Source: Trichodesmium erythraeum GBRTRLIN201 (GTDB lineage: Bacteria; Cyanobacteriota; Cyanobacteriia; Cyanobacteriales; Microcoleaceae). From it: a DNA stretch of 64,000 bases. The stretch covers positions 100,105 through 164,104 of the forward strand of contig JAGGDU010000123.1 of NCBI GenBank assembly GCA_018457135.1, in the 5' to 3' direction. Shown here piece after piece: positions 28,028 through 39,200 of this stretch (position 1 is its first letter; each line of letters starts with the position of its first letter). The notes under the pieces were generated by a model. It made no database searches. It had not been told where the DNA came from and worked only from the letters and a program-made list of their open reading frames with translations. The translations under genes and the position numbers were made by a program.

Positions 28028-28972
28028 TTATTTAAGTCCAACACCCAAACCAAAAGTATATATAGCAACTGCCTTATATTGCATATTAAAAACTACTTTA
28101 ATTCCTGTTTTATTAGGATTCATCCATTTATAAGCATCCTTAATTTTATCCTCTTCTTTCTTTTCATTTGGCACTACTGGTTCCTGAGCAAGTAAGTCTT
28201 GGCGATAGGCAGTCATATTGATTTGCATTTTTCTTGCTTCTCTTGATTTTTCAAAAGCTTCTGGATCAAATTCTGTATCTAATTCTCCTTCCTTTGTCAG
28301 AATATTTTTAATTTCTTGATATGTCATTCCTAGCTGCAATTTTTCATATTTTTCTCGTGTAATGGTATAAACTGGTAATGGTTTATTCCAGAAAGGATTA
28401 CCAAGATTGTAGGTATTCATATTTTTCGTTCTAATAGTCATAACTTTCTGATTAGAATCAAAAATTATAGTCATATTTGTACCATCAGGATTAAGCCAAA
28501 TATATTCAGTAGTATTACGATTATTTAAAGGATTATCTCTAGTTGGTTGTTTTTTACCTCCACTGCCAATAATTGTTTTTACTTCATCATAAGTCATACC
28601 AACTTTTATATTTTCCCTATTTAAACTTGTAACTACTGGGGCTTCTCTATTTATTCCAAAGCTATTAGTATTCAAATTTTGAGCAGTGAATTTAATTAAC
28701 TTATTCTCAGAATTAAATACGGCAACTATTCCTGTACCATCATTATTTATCCAGCGATAAGCAGCCCCAAAGTTTTCAAGATTCGGGCTATTATATTCTG
28801 TATAAATTTTACCTTCTCTACCTAATATTCTCTTGACTTCATGATATGTCATACCAATTTTTAAATTGTCATAATTAGCCTTAGTAATTGAGTTGGCAAA
28901 AACTGATTTACATTTCATAGGTAAGGCATATATTAAACCAGTAATAACTGTTGTTAATAAAATCTTTTTCAT
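28028..28972 (-). CDS. secreted protein with three BLIP/SmpA-like repeats
   Basis: A 314-residue protein with a signal peptide (about 1-26). It is built of three related units of about 75-100 residues, each opening with a K-x-G-M-T-Y-x-E-V/I-K motif ('LKIGMTYHEVKRIL', 'IKVGMTYDEVKTII', 'LQLGMTYQEIKNIL'). Each closes with a Y-x-W-x-N-x-x-x-T-x-I-x-V-x-F strand pair. This is the fold of beta-lactamase-inhibitor-protein/SmpA (BamE)-like domains, here in tandem. The third unit carries a charged insertion (about 235-275). Such proteins usually bind other envelope proteins. The exact partner is unknown. Confidence 0.72.
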   Translation of the reverse strand: MKKILLTTVITGLIYALPMKCKSVFANSITKANYDNLKIGMTYHEVKRILGREGKIYTEYNSPNLENFGAAYRWINNDGTGIVAVFNSENKLIKFTAQNLNTNSFGINREAPVVTSLNRENIKVGMTYDEVKTIIGSGGKKQPTRDNPLNNRNTTEYIWLNPDGTNMTIIFDSNQKVMTIRTKNMNTYNLGNPFWNKPLPVYTITREKYEKLQLGMTYQEIKNILTKEGELDTEFDPEAFEKSREARKMQINMTAYRQDLLAQEPVVPNEKKEEDKIKDAYKWMNPNKTGIKVVFNMQYKAVAIYTFGLGVGLK

Positions 28973-29263
28973 ATTTACTCTATCAATATTTGCTAGATTG
29001 ACTGGTAGTTTATAAATAGTACTCTACTAATAAAAATACTGATAAATTGTGGATAATTTTCTTGGAAATAAGTAAATTATATTATATACATTTAATCAAA
29101 ACAATTATGTCTAAAATCTCATATATTAATACTAATTTTTTTTGTAATCTTGGTCAAAATTTATATCACAAGAAAAACTTATACTTTCTGACTTGTAATT
29201 TGTTTAATTACCTCTTTTTGACATCCACTATAAATTAGTATATTTGCGGAAATAGCATCGGAT

Positions 29264-30766
29264 TTAATGATGATTTTTTAGGATATTAAATTGTTCATAA
29301 TTAATCTTGTTAGACTCATATAAAGTTTGAGCAATTTCTGTCAAAGTCAATACTGAGTGACCTAGATATCCATGGTCTTGTAACTTATCCTTTACTCCTC
29401 GTTCATGGTCAATAAATACAACAATATCTTCTACTTTTAATCCCACTGATTTTAGTTTCTCTGCTCCCTCCATTACACTATTACCAGTAATCATAATATC
29501 ATCCACAACTACAATTTTTTCCCCTGGTTGAAAATGGCCTTCAATTAATCGGCCAGTACCATAAGCTTTTACCTCTTTGCGAGGAAATATCATTGGGCGT
29601 TCTAGATGTAAAGCTAAACCTGTTGCAGTGGGCAATGAACCATAGGGAATACCTGCAATTCTATCAAATTCCAAATTCTGGATAATTTCAGCATAAGCAG
29701 TAACAATTTTATGGAATATTTGGGGAATTGAGATGATTTTTCTTAAGTCTATATAGTAGGGAAAAATAGCTCCCGATGCTTGTACATGATCGCCAAAAAT
29801 AATACAGCCAAGATTATAAAGTTGTAAGATTAAATCCCGGTGTGGTTGATGTTGTAAAAAACAAATATCTGGCAACCACAATTCACAAGTTGGACTACCT
29901 TTAACCATCTTTAGACGTTGTTCATTTATCGTGCTTATTAAACTTTTAATAGCAGTCTTAGGTTCTGCAGTTCCTAATAATTTTGGTGGTATTGGTAAAA
30001 GTAATCCTTCACCATTAATATTCAAACCAGCAGCTAAAAGTTGATTTAATTTTTGGGGATTATTAATATCATTTTCTTCTGCTATATCCCCTTGAATTAG
30101 TATTAGTCTTTCTGGAGCAACTTGTCTGATTTTGCCTAGGATATCTGGCATTATTCCTACTTCAAAACCTAGTTTTTCTGGTGTTGCCCATCTTTGAGCT
30201 TCTACTACTAATTTCAAATAAAGAGGTTGCTCTTGATTAGGATATTGTTGTAATACTCCTGCTGAAGCATTTGCTGTGGCACAAAGTAGAAAAACTGCTT
30301 TACCTGGATAAAGTAAAAAAGGTACAACTAAATCAAATCCTGTATAGGGTAAAATTGTACAAGCATCTACTTGCAAATCTGCAAATATAGACTGAGCAAA
30401 TACTGTGCTTGTTTTTAAGTCACTGTGTTTAGCATCTAAGATAATTGGAATTTCAGAAGGAATAGTTTTTAGGGTTTGCTGAAGTAGTTGTAAACCTGGT
30501 ATGCCGAAAGATTGATAATAGCCTAAAGAAAGTTTATAAGCACATACATATTTTTCTGTTTGAGTTATTAAAAAATGGAGCCATTCCCACCAATCTTGAA
30601 TTAGTTCTTGATTATCTTTTTCTGGATGTTTAAGAAGCAAATATTTTGCTGGAATATTTTTACCCTCAGCTTGTTTGGGTAAACTTTCTGGATTAGGGTC
30701 TAATTCCAGATAAAGTAAACTTTGGTTCTTTTCTATGCTAGTTAGTAGCTTATCAAAAAAGTTCAT
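29264..30766 (-). CDS. pyrFE: bifunctional OMP decarboxylase / orotate phosphoribosyltransferase
   Basis: A 500-residue fusion for the last two steps of UMP synthesis. The N-terminal domain (about 1-270) is orotidine-5'-phosphate decarboxylase with the catalytic D111-A-K113-H-S-D116 pattern. The C-terminal domain (about 300-500) is orotate phosphoribosyltransferase with the PRPP-binding motif 'VVVDDIMITGNSV' at 419-431. The order (decarboxylase first) is opposite to the animal UMP synthase and is known from cyanobacteria. Orotate made elsewhere passes from the C- to the N-terminal site. No operon partner. Confidence 0.95.
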   Translation of the reverse strand: MNFFDKLLTSIEKNQSLLYLELDPNPESLPKQAEGKNIPAKYLLLKHPEKDNQELIQDWWEWLHFLITQTEKYVCAYKLSLGYYQSFGIPGLQLLQQTLKTIPSEIPIILDAKHSDLKTSTVFAQSIFADLQVDACTILPYTGFDLVVPFLLYPGKAVFLLCATANASAGVLQQYPNQEQPLYLKLVVEAQRWATPEKLGFEVGIMPDILGKIRQVAPERLILIQGDIAEENDINNPQKLNQLLAAGLNINGEGLLLPIPPKLLGTAEPKTAIKSLISTINEQRLKMVKGSPTCELWLPDICFLQHQPHRDLILQLYNLGCIIFGDHVQASGAIFPYYIDLRKIISIPQIFHKIVTAYAEIIQNLEFDRIAGIPYGSLPTATGLALHLERPMIFPRKEVKAYGTGRLIEGHFQPGEKIVVVDDIMITGNSVMEGAEKLKSVGLKVEDIVVFIDHERGVKDKLQDHGYLGHSVLTLTEIAQTLYESNKINYEQFNILKNHH

Positions 30767-32413
30767 GATTTTTTATTCTGCTTTTTTAGTTATGTAATTA
30801 TTTAAAATTATATGATATTATAATTGTTTTAGGAGTTAGGCAGAAACTGGATTATAATCGGAAATTTCGTGAGAGTGAATAACAATAATTAAGGTGAGAA
30901 ACTGGGTTTCTTGTTTGGGTACATAAGTTCTGCATTTATTAGTTAATTTATATTACCTATTATTATATTTAGGTGCTGAGTTGGCAAGTATTTTACTTGT
31001 TGTTCATGTCTTCTAGCGTTTTAATACGGTTATGGCATAAACCTGAATTATTGAGCAACCCTTTCCCAGAGTTTTTTTGGGGGGATAAAACTTTTCGAGT
31101 TATTTAACAAATTGATATTAACAGTTAATCAATAATAATCTATGGAGGAAATGTTTATTTTGTCAGCTAGGAATATCAAGCTACAGTTAAAATATTTGAT
31201 TTAGGAAATATCTTAAGTAGACTTATATTTAGTAAAAAGATTAGATGAAGTAAATAGATGGATTAAATATTTAAAACTTAGTACTCTGAAAAATAAAAAT
31301 TTTGTGATACTATTTTGGCAAATAGCTTATTCAAAATTATCAAATTTTTCTAATTATCAAATCTATCCCAAAGAACATTGAGGGATAATTTTAATATCGG
31401 AAAATGAATCCTACAGAATAATATTGATATAGGGAATTATTTCCAAAATGGCTATAATAAAAATACGCATTATTTTAGATTGGGAAATAAAAGCTAATGT
31501 CAGGAGAGTTGACTCGGGAAAATAGGGGAATAATTAAGGCGATCGCTAATTAAATTGAATTGAATTAAGGCATATATTGACAAGGCTATCCTGTTTATTT
31601 GTTAATGGTAACTGATATTATTTTTAGTCTTATTCAAGAGAAACTATTACATATTTAAGTTACTAAATTGTCTAAAAAATTTGCTTTAAATAAGCAATAA
31701 AAATAGAAATATACTTTAGTATTTTGGGTAATTAATAGTTTTTTTTCAGCTATGCTCTTTGGTAAGAATATTTTCAAAATCAATTACTTAAAACTACATT
31801 AAATAAAAGCAAAACCTCCATCAAGTGATTATTTAAAGTATACTTTATAAAAGTAAAGTTTATAACTGAGTGTAAAGTAACTAAAGAAAAATATTAATAT
31901 TATGGTGACAAACAAAAAAATCCGGTAGAGAAATTAGCAGAGTTTACAAAACTATTATAATTAACTCTGATTTTATTGGTTAATATTTTAATTTATAGTT
32001 AATAAACAGTAGGATTTTATGTAGAATATATTGATTAAAATTGGTATAATAATATATAGTTTAATTATATGACTTTTTTTGCTTCAAAGTAATTAAATAG
32101 TAGCAGTAATATTGAGAAAAATATCAAGATAAAAATCTATATCGGAAATGACTTTAGAGTTATAAAAAATTATTTTATCGTGAAGAATTGGCACTTAACT
32201 TACCTAGTTTGCTTATCTATAATATCTATAATTATGTGAACTATATGATTTTTTATCGCCCTGTGAAAAACGGCATAAAAAATGCCATAGTTAGAGAGCA
32301 AATGCAACATTTAGGGGGCAAATGCCATTTACTCCTACTAGATATGGCGTTTGGTGCGTAAGTCCTGATAATATTAAGTTCTGGTATACTATCATTTTAT
32401 TCCATCTTTAAAT
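30767..32413. other. 1.6-kb intergenic region without an intact gene
   Basis: No intact coding frame. Codon-like fragments around 31130-31400 are broken by stops and not assignable. Near 32270-32370 there is a decayed member of the AGGACTTACG element family: the phrase 'GCCATTTACTCC' shared with 21335, and an end GCGTAAGTCCTG at 32358-32369. A HIP1 octamer lies at 31540. The last 40 bases form the miaB leader. Confidence 0.45.
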
Positions 32414-33769
32414 ATGAATACAAATAACCGTCACTATCACATTACTACTTTCGGCTGTCAAATGAACAAAGCTGACTCCGAACGCATGGCAGGTATCTTA
32501 GATAATATGGGTCTTATTTCTTCAGAAGACCCTAACAAAGCTGATATCATTCTATATAATACTTGCACTATTCGCGACAATGCTGAACAAAAAGTCTATT
32601 CTTACCTGGGTAGACAAGCAAAACGTAAACATAAACAACCAGACCTCACTCTTATTGTTGCTGGATGTGTGGCTCAACAGGAAGGGGCGGCACTACTGCG
32701 GCGAGTTCCCGAACTTGACTTAATTATGGGACCTCAACATGCTAACCGTTTGCAAGATTTATTAGAACAGGTATTTAATGGCAACCAAGTAGTCGCGACT
32801 GAACCTATTCATATTGTGGAAGATATTACTAAACCTAGACGGGATAGTAAAATTACTGCTTGGGTAAATATAATTTATGGTTGCAACGAACACTGTACCT
32901 ATTGTGTTGTTCCTAGTGTACGGGGTGTAGAGCAGTCTCGTACACCTGAGGCTATTCGCGCTGAAATGGAAGAGTTGGGGCGACAAGGTTATCAGGAAAT
33001 AACATTGTTAGGTCAAAATATTGATGCTTATGGACGGGACTTACCCGGGGTAACAAAAGAAGGGCGTAATAAATACACTTTCACAGATTTACTTTACTAT
33101 GTGCATGATGTACCAGGTGTTGAACGTATTCGCTTTGCCACGAGTCACCCCCGCTATTTTACAGAACGTTTAATTAGAGCTTGTGCTGAGTTGCCTAAGG
33201 TTTGTGAACATTTCCATATTCCGTTTCAGTCTGGAGATAATAAGTTATTGAAGGCAATGGCTAGGGGTTACACTCATGAAAAATATCGCCGCATTATTGA
33301 TAAAATTCGGGAACTGATGCCGGATGCTTCTATTAGTGCTGATGCAATAGTTGGGTTTCCTGGGGAAACTGAGGCACAATTTGAGAATACTCTGAAGTTG
33401 GTGGAGGATATTGGGTTTGATCAGTTGAATACTGCTGCTTATTCTCCTAGGCCGGGAACTCCAGCGGCTTTATGGGAAAATCAATTGGGTGAGGAGGTGA
33501 AGTCAGATAGACTACAACGGTTGAATCATTTGGTTGGTGTGAAGGCGGCCGATCGTTCGCAACGTTATATGGGTCGTATTGAAGAAGTTTTAGTTGAAGA
33601 CATGAACCCTAAAAATGCTGCTCAAGTTATGGGTCGTACCCGTGGTAACCGTCTGACATTTTTTGAGGGAGATATTGCTCAGTTGAAGGGTAAGTTAGTT
33701 AAGGTGAAAATTACTGAAGTACGTCCATTTAGTTTGACTGGTGAGGTGAAGGAATTTGTGCTAGTCTAG
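32414..33769 (+). CDS. miaB: tRNA-2-methylthio-N6-dimethylallyladenosine synthase
   Basis: A 451-residue radical-SAM methylthiotransferase that converts i6A37 to ms2i6A37 in tRNAs reading codons starting with U. The auxiliary [4Fe-4S] cysteines are C15, C51 and C85. The radical-SAM cluster is C157-xxx-C161-xx-C164 ('GCNEHCTYC'). '[18 protein letters not shown]' and 'IVGFPGETE' follow as in the family, and a TRAM RNA-binding domain occupies about 380-451. Full length, single-gene unit. Confidence 0.96.
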   Translation: MNTNNRHYHITTFGCQMNKADSERMAGILDNMGLISSEDPNKADIILYNTCTIRDNAEQKVYSYLGRQAKRKHKQPDLTLIVAGCVAQQEGAALLRRVPELDLIMGPQHANRLQDLLEQVFNGNQVVATEPIHIVEDITKPRRDSKITAWVNIIYGCNEHCTYCVVPSVRGVEQSRTPEAIRAEMEELGRQGYQEITLLGQNIDAYGRDLPGVTKEGRNKYTFTDLLYYVHDVPGVERIRFATSHPRYFTERLIRACAELPKVCEHFHIPFQSGDNKLLKAMARGYTHEKYRRIIDKIRELMPDASISADAIVGFPGETEAQFENTLKLVEDIGFDQLNTAAYSPRPGTPAALWENQLGEEVKSDRLQRLNHLVGVKAADRSQRYMGRIEEVLVEDMNPKNAAQVMGRTRGNRLTFFEGDIAQLKGKLVKVKITEVRPFSLTGEVKEFVLV

Positions 33770-33861
33770 GAGTTTTGACTTATAACGTTTTCATATTAAT
33801 GAACCATATCGTCATAAGCAAAACCAAGCTGGAAAATTGTTGTAGCCTGCGTATGAGTAAT

Positions 33862-34328
33862 ATCATGTCTGGATCATTAGTCATAAAAAGCATGTGGTTT
33901 GTAGTTGGGCAAGAGCTCTATTTGCACAACTATACTTAGTCCATAAAGGGCTTTTGAAATTGATGAACCACATGGTGATAACCTAAACTGTGTAGAGGCG
34001 TTCAATAGAGCGTCCCTACTGTGGTCTACTGAAATAAAAACCGCTATAAGTTTTGAAAGCTTTATATAGATATGCTTATCCATTCTTAAAGTCTAGTATC
34101 TAAATAGCGATCGCATAATGTATTTTTCTCGTCAGCCCCAGCTTGACAAGCCTGGTTCCCCAAAAAGGAATAAGTGGTCTACCAGAAAGGTCAAAATTTA
34201 GGAGAAAGTAAAACCTATGTAATCTTTGCTCCATAAAGATTATCATAGTTTATTGCTAAGCAAATATCTGCACTTAGGGCTAAAGCTTTACTACAAAATT
34301 TAATTATAACTATTCAACCAGGCATGAT
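33862..34328. repeat. 467-bp inverted-repeat element related to 1824-1896
   Basis: ATCATGTCTGG at 33862-33872 and CCAGGCATGAT at 34318-34328 are the same ends as in the 73-bp element, and the right arm shares 'TTTAATTATAACTAT'. The interior is about 400 bp longer and non-coding; it includes a nested 28-nt hairpin repeat. It sits directly upstream of the TpsB gene and could supply its promoter. The rest of the 648-bp gap (33770-34417) shows no gene. Confidence 0.5.
33992..34019. repeat. 28-nt cyanobacterial hairpin repeat
   Basis: GTAGAGGCG-TTCAATAGAG-CGTCCCTAC is a near-palindrome of the short 'GTAGAGACG...CGTCTCTAC' type common between cyanobacterial genes. It is nested inside the larger inverted-repeat element. 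Confidence 0.45.
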
Positions 34329-34417
34329 ATAATTCTTAAAAGCCTCAGTTAAACTAAGAAAGAAACATTGAGGTTTTATATCAGTTTTATCAAGTAATAT
34401 ATAAAGGTAGAATTTAA

Positions 34418-36205
34418 GTGTTTGAGAAATTTTCCCAGGAAAGGTGGCTAATTTTGCCCATATTTCTAACTGTTTTGGGGAGCCCTGTTAAAGTGTCTGC
34501 TCATCCGGTCTTGATTTCTAGTCAAGATCCAGAAATAGCTAGGACTTTCTGGCTATCTCGGACTAATACTAGCTCTTTGGCTCAAGTTCCTGCTCCCATT
34601 CCTCCTAAAACTCCGGAACCCCCTCTTCCTAAATTTCCTATTCAGCTAGAGTCTCCCCAACTTGATATTACTCCACCCGGAGCTTCAGAGAATGAATTAG
34701 AAAACTCTGAACCTTATCTACGGGTGAAGATTAATAAGTTTGAATTTGTCGGTTACACGGCATTTACCAAGGAAGAATTAGAGGAGGTGGTTAAACCTTT
34801 TACTGAGCGACCTATTACCTTTGCTGAACTCCTCCAAGCTGAGAAAGCGGTGACTGATAAATACGTTCAGGCCGGTTATATCAATTCCGGAGCCGTAATC
34901 TTAGCTGGACAAAATCTCAAGGATGGGGTAGTAAAGATAAAGATTATTGAAGGGGAAATAGAAGATATTCAGGTAACCGTAACAGGACGCTTGAACCCCA
35001 ACTATGTCCGTAGCCGGTTAGCTCTAGCTACGGAAAAGCCCTTTGATCAGAATAAGTTACTTCGGGCTCTCCAATTATTACAGCTTGACCCCCTAATAGC
35101 TATTATTAAAGCAGAGGTATCAGCTGGACCCCTTCCCCAATCTAGTTTGCTGACTGTCAGTGTTACCCAGGCAGACTCTTTTAGTATTGAATCTTTTGCT
35201 AACAATAGTCGCGCTCCTAATGTGGGCAGCTTTCAACGGGGTCTTCGGTTAAAGCAGGGAAATTTATTGGGTTTTGGTGATGGACTAAACGCGAGCTATA
35301 CAAATTCTGACGGTAGTAACAATTTTAGTTTTAACTACACTATTCCGTTTAATGCCCGCAATGGTACGATTCAACTTACTACAGAATTAACTGATACTCG
35401 TGTAGTTGAATCTCCTTTCGATGACCTTGATATTATGGGAGAGTCCCAATACTACGAACTGACAGTGCGCCAACCTATTATCCAATTTCCTACCCAAGAA
35501 TTGGCTCTGGGTTTAACTTTTTATCGACAAAACCGTGAGAGTGAACTATTGGGAGAACCTTTTCCTCTATCTCCTGGTGCTAATGAGAAGGGGGAAACAC
35601 GAATCTCGGCGATTCGACTTTTCCAAGATTGGGTTAAACGGAATCAGGCAGAAGTATTTGCTGTTCGTTCTCAATTTAGTTTGGGAGTGGGGGCTTTCAA
35701 TGCTACCATTAATGATGACCTCCCCGATAGTCGCTTTTTTAGTTGGCGAGGACAAGGACAGTATGTGCGACGTTTAGCTAAGAATTCGGATTCTTTGCTG
35801 GTGGTGCGCACAAATATCCAGTTGGCTGATAGAGGTTTGTTACCTGTAGAACAGTTTCGTATTGGTGGTGTTAATAGTGTTAGGGGTTATCGCCAAGATT
35901 TATCGTTTACTGATAATGGACTTTTTTTAGGCACTGAGGTCCGACTGCCTATTATGCGCTGGGATAATGTAGAGGGAGTTTTGCAGATAGTTCCTTTTGT
36001 GGATTTTGGAGTCGGTTGGAACAGTTCTGATTTGCCTGAACCAGAGCACAATAGTCTGGCAGGAGTCGGTTTTGGGTTACTATGGCAGATGAGCGATCGC
36101 CTCAGCGCCCGCTTTGATTGGGGTATACCTTTGATGGACGTTACTTCGGAGGAAAAAACGTTACAGGAAAATGGTCTTTATTTTACCATTGATGCTAAAT
36201 TTTAG
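34418..36205 (+). CDS. TpsB/ShlB-family two-partner secretion pore
   Basis: A 595-residue outer-membrane transporter (FhaC/ShlB/HecB type) that exports the TpsA protein encoded 12 bp downstream. It starts with GTG, has a signal peptide region (about 1-30), a Pro-rich linker (65-95), two POTRA domains (about 100-245) and a 16-strand barrel to the end. The barrel carries the conserved loop-6 motif V-R489-G-Y-R-Q and the closing 'TIDAKF' beta-signal. It is the first gene of a tpsB-tpsA-CHAT operon. It might also export the TPS-CHAT fusion at 7.1 kb, which has no pore gene of its own nearby (inference). Confidence 0.92.
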   Translation: MFEKFSQERWLILPIFLTVLGSPVKVSAHPVLISSQDPEIARTFWLSRTNTSSLAQVPAPIPPKTPEPPLPKFPIQLESPQLDITPPGASENELENSEPYLRVKINKFEFVGYTAFTKEELEEVVKPFTERPITFAELLQAEKAVTDKYVQAGYINSGAVILAGQNLKDGVVKIKIIEGEIEDIQVTVTGRLNPNYVRSRLALATEKPFDQNKLLRALQLLQLDPLIAIIKAEVSAGPLPQSSLLTVSVTQADSFSIESFANNSRAPNVGSFQRGLRLKQGNLLGFGDGLNASYTNSDGSNNFSFNYTIPFNARNGTIQLTTELTDTRVVESPFDDLDIMGESQYYELTVRQPIIQFPTQELALGLTFYRQNRESELLGEPFPLSPGANEKGETRISAIRLFQDWVKRNQAEVFAVRSQFSLGVGAFNATINDDLPDSRFFSWRGQGQYVRRLAKNSDSLLVVRTNIQLADRGLLPVEQFRIGGVNSVRGYRQDLSFTDNGLFLGTEVRLPIMRWDNVEGVLQIVPFVDFGVGWNSSDLPEPEHNSLAGVGFGLLWQMSDRLSARFDWGIPLMDVTSEEKTLQENGLYFTIDAKF

Positions 36206-36217
36206 AGGGATAAAATT

Positions 36218-39200
36218 ATGGACAAATTTCGATGTCAGCCTAAATTAAGTGCTTTTGTTGCTTTGGCCTTTTCTTTGTCGCCAATTGTTGCGACTGCCCA
36301 AATTGTTCCTGATGACACTTTGGGTAAGGAGAGTTCGGTGGTGGTTCCTGATAATATTAAAGGTATTCCCAGTGAACGTCTGGAAGGAGGGGCAATTCGT
36401 GATGGTAATCTGTTCCACAGTTTCGGAGAATTTAATGTTGGGGAGGGACAAGGAGCTTATTTTGCTAATCCTGCTTTGATTGAGAATATATTCACCAGGG
36501 TGACTGGGACTAATGTGTCTAACCTTCTGGGAACTTTGGGAGTGTTGGGTAATGCTAACCTATTTCTGATTAATCCCAACGGCGTTATTTTTGGTCCTAA
36601 TGCTAGCTTAGATTTGCAGGGGTCTTTTGTAGTTAGTAGCGCTGAGAGTTTTGTTTTCAACAATTTTGAGTTTAGTGCCTCTAATCCCCAAGCACCACCT
36701 TTATTGACGATAAATATTCCCCTGGGTTTGCGGTTTCAAGAGAATCCGGGACCGATAAGTGCTAGGGCTACTAGTGAGCTTAAGGTAGGACCAAGGCAAA
36801 CTTTGGGGCTGTTGGGGGGTGAAGTTAGGTTGGATGGTACTGTCATTGAATCTCCGGGAACTCAAGTAGAGTTGGGGAGTCTCGCTGTTCCTGGGGTAGT
36901 GGAACTAAATGAGGATTTAAGTTTCATTTTTCCTGAAGGGGCGGCGCGAGGGGATATATTTTTAGGGAATGAGGCGGTAATTAATGTCCGTAGTGGAGGG
37001 GGTGGAAGTATAACTATCAAGGCCCAGAATGTAGATGTTGTGGGCGGAAGTGAACTTCTGGCAGGAATAAGTGAAGGGTTAGGCTCCCCTGAAGCTCAGG
37101 GAGGTGATATTGAGATTAATGCTACTGGTAGAATTAATTTAGCTGATAACAGCTTGATTGATAATGAGGTCGAAGAAAATGCTGTGGGCAACAGTGGTAA
37201 TATTAAAATTAAGACTGGTGCACTTTCAGTTAATAATGGCTCAATTATAGGTACTACCATCTCCGGAGAAGGAACTGCTGGCAGTGTGACTATTGAAGCG
37301 AGTGACGCTGTAGTCTTGGATGGAGTAAGAGACTTAGACATTTTAACTGGAGTAAGTAGCAGTGTGGAAGAAGGAGCAGAAGGGAATGGAGGGGTTATCA
37401 CTATTACCACCGGCTCTCTGGAAGTTAAAAATGGTGCTGAGATACTTTCCATTAACTGGGGTAAAGGAAATGCAGGGACTGTGAATATTAATGCTACTGA
37501 GACTGTCGTCTTGGATGGAGGAAACTCAGAATTTTCCACTGGAATAGCTACCAGTCTGGAAGAAGGAGCAGAAGGGAAAGCAGGGGTTGTCACTATTACC
37601 ACAGGCTCTCTGGAAGTTAAAAATGGTGCTATAATAGATTCCCTTACTTTGGGTAAAGGAGACGCAGGGGCTGTGAATATTAATGCTACTGAGACTGTCG
37701 TCTTGGATGGAGAAAACTCAGAATTTGCTACTGGAGTAAATAGCGATGCGGATCCAGGATCAGAAGGGAATGCAGGGGGTGTTACTATTACCACAGGCTC
37801 TCTGGAAGTTAAAAATGGTGCTGTGATAGGTGCCGTTACCTTTAGTAAAGGAGATGCAGGGACTGTGAATATTAATGCTACTGAGACTGTCGTCTTGGAT
37901 GGAGGAGACTCAGAAATTTTAACTGGAGTAAATAGCAGTGTAGCACCAGGAGCAGAAGGGAATGCAGGGGGTGTTACTATTACCACCGGCTCTCTGGAAG
38001 TTAAAAATGGTGCTGTGATAGGTGCCGTTACCTTTAGTAAAGGAGATGCAGGGACTGTGAATATTAATGCTACTGAGACTGTCGTCTTGGATAGAGGAGA
38101 CTCAGAATTTTTAACTGTAGTAGCTAGCAGTGTAGCACCAGGAGCAGAAGGGAAGGCAGGGGGTGTTACTATTACCACCGGCTCTCTGGAAGTTAAAAAT
38201 GGTGCAGAGATAGAAGCCAGTACCTTTAGTAAAGGAGATGCAGGGACTGTGAATATTAACGCTACTGAGACTGTAGTCTTGGATGGAGAAAACTCAGAAA
38301 TTTTGACTGGAGTAACTAGCAGTGTGGAAGAAGGAGCAGAAGGGAAGGCAGGGGGTGTTACGGTTACCACCGGCTCTCTGGAAGTTAAAAATGGTGCTCA
38401 GCTACTTGCCGTTACCTTTGGTAAAGGAGATGCAGGGACTGTGAATATTAATGCTACTGAGACTGTAATCTTGGATGGAGGAGACTCAGAAATTTTAACT
38501 GTAGTGGCTAGCGGTGTAGCACAAGGAGCAGAAGGGAATGCAGGGGGTGTTACTATTACTACCGGCTCTCTGGAAGTTAAAAATGGTGCTGGGATAGCTG
38601 CCGATACTCTTCCTGAGTCCACAGGGAATGGTAGCGACATCTCCATTGACGCCACCAAAGTTACTATCACCAATAGCTCTGAAATAGTTGTAAGCAGCGC
38701 AGGACAGGGCAACAGTGGTAATATATTCCTCAGTGCTGGGGACCTCTTCCTTGATCGTGGTTCTAAAGTCTCTGCCATTACTGCTAGTGGCCAAGGAGGT
38801 AACATGACTTTCAATATTGCCAATCTCTTCAGCTTGCGAAACAACAGTCCCATCTCAACTACGGCAGGAGGGACAGGTAATGGTGGAAACATCAACCTAT
38901 CGACTGAATTTTTCCTCGCCAGAGACGACAGCGACATCACTGCCAATGCTTTTGAAGGCAACGGTGGCAATATATCGATTGCAACTCAAGGTATTTTTAG
39001 CTTCCCTAATAGCACCATTGATGCTAGCTCACAACTAGGAATTGATGGAGTTATCGAAATCAATACCCCTGATATTGATCCTAGTCAGGGATTAATTAAG
39101 TTGTCAGAAAACGTGGTAGATCCTGACCAATTGATTGCCCAAAATCCATGCCTACAGGGAGAAGAAAGCGAATATATCATCACGGGGCGAGGGGGTTTGT

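Noticed and set aside
30767..32413. Decayed protein gene around 31130-31400
   Set aside because: Some codon-like phrases appear but they are short, broken by stops and match no family I can name.
33877..34083. 68-codon minus-strand frame upstream of tpsB
   Set aside because: Lies inside the inverted-repeat element and across the 28-nt hairpin repeat; not protein-like.
37096..38370. 424-codon open frame antisense to the TpsA repeats
   Set aside because: It follows the 192-bp period of the sense gene; a repeat unit divisible by three without stops in one antisense frame stays open in all copies. No start site or family resemblance.
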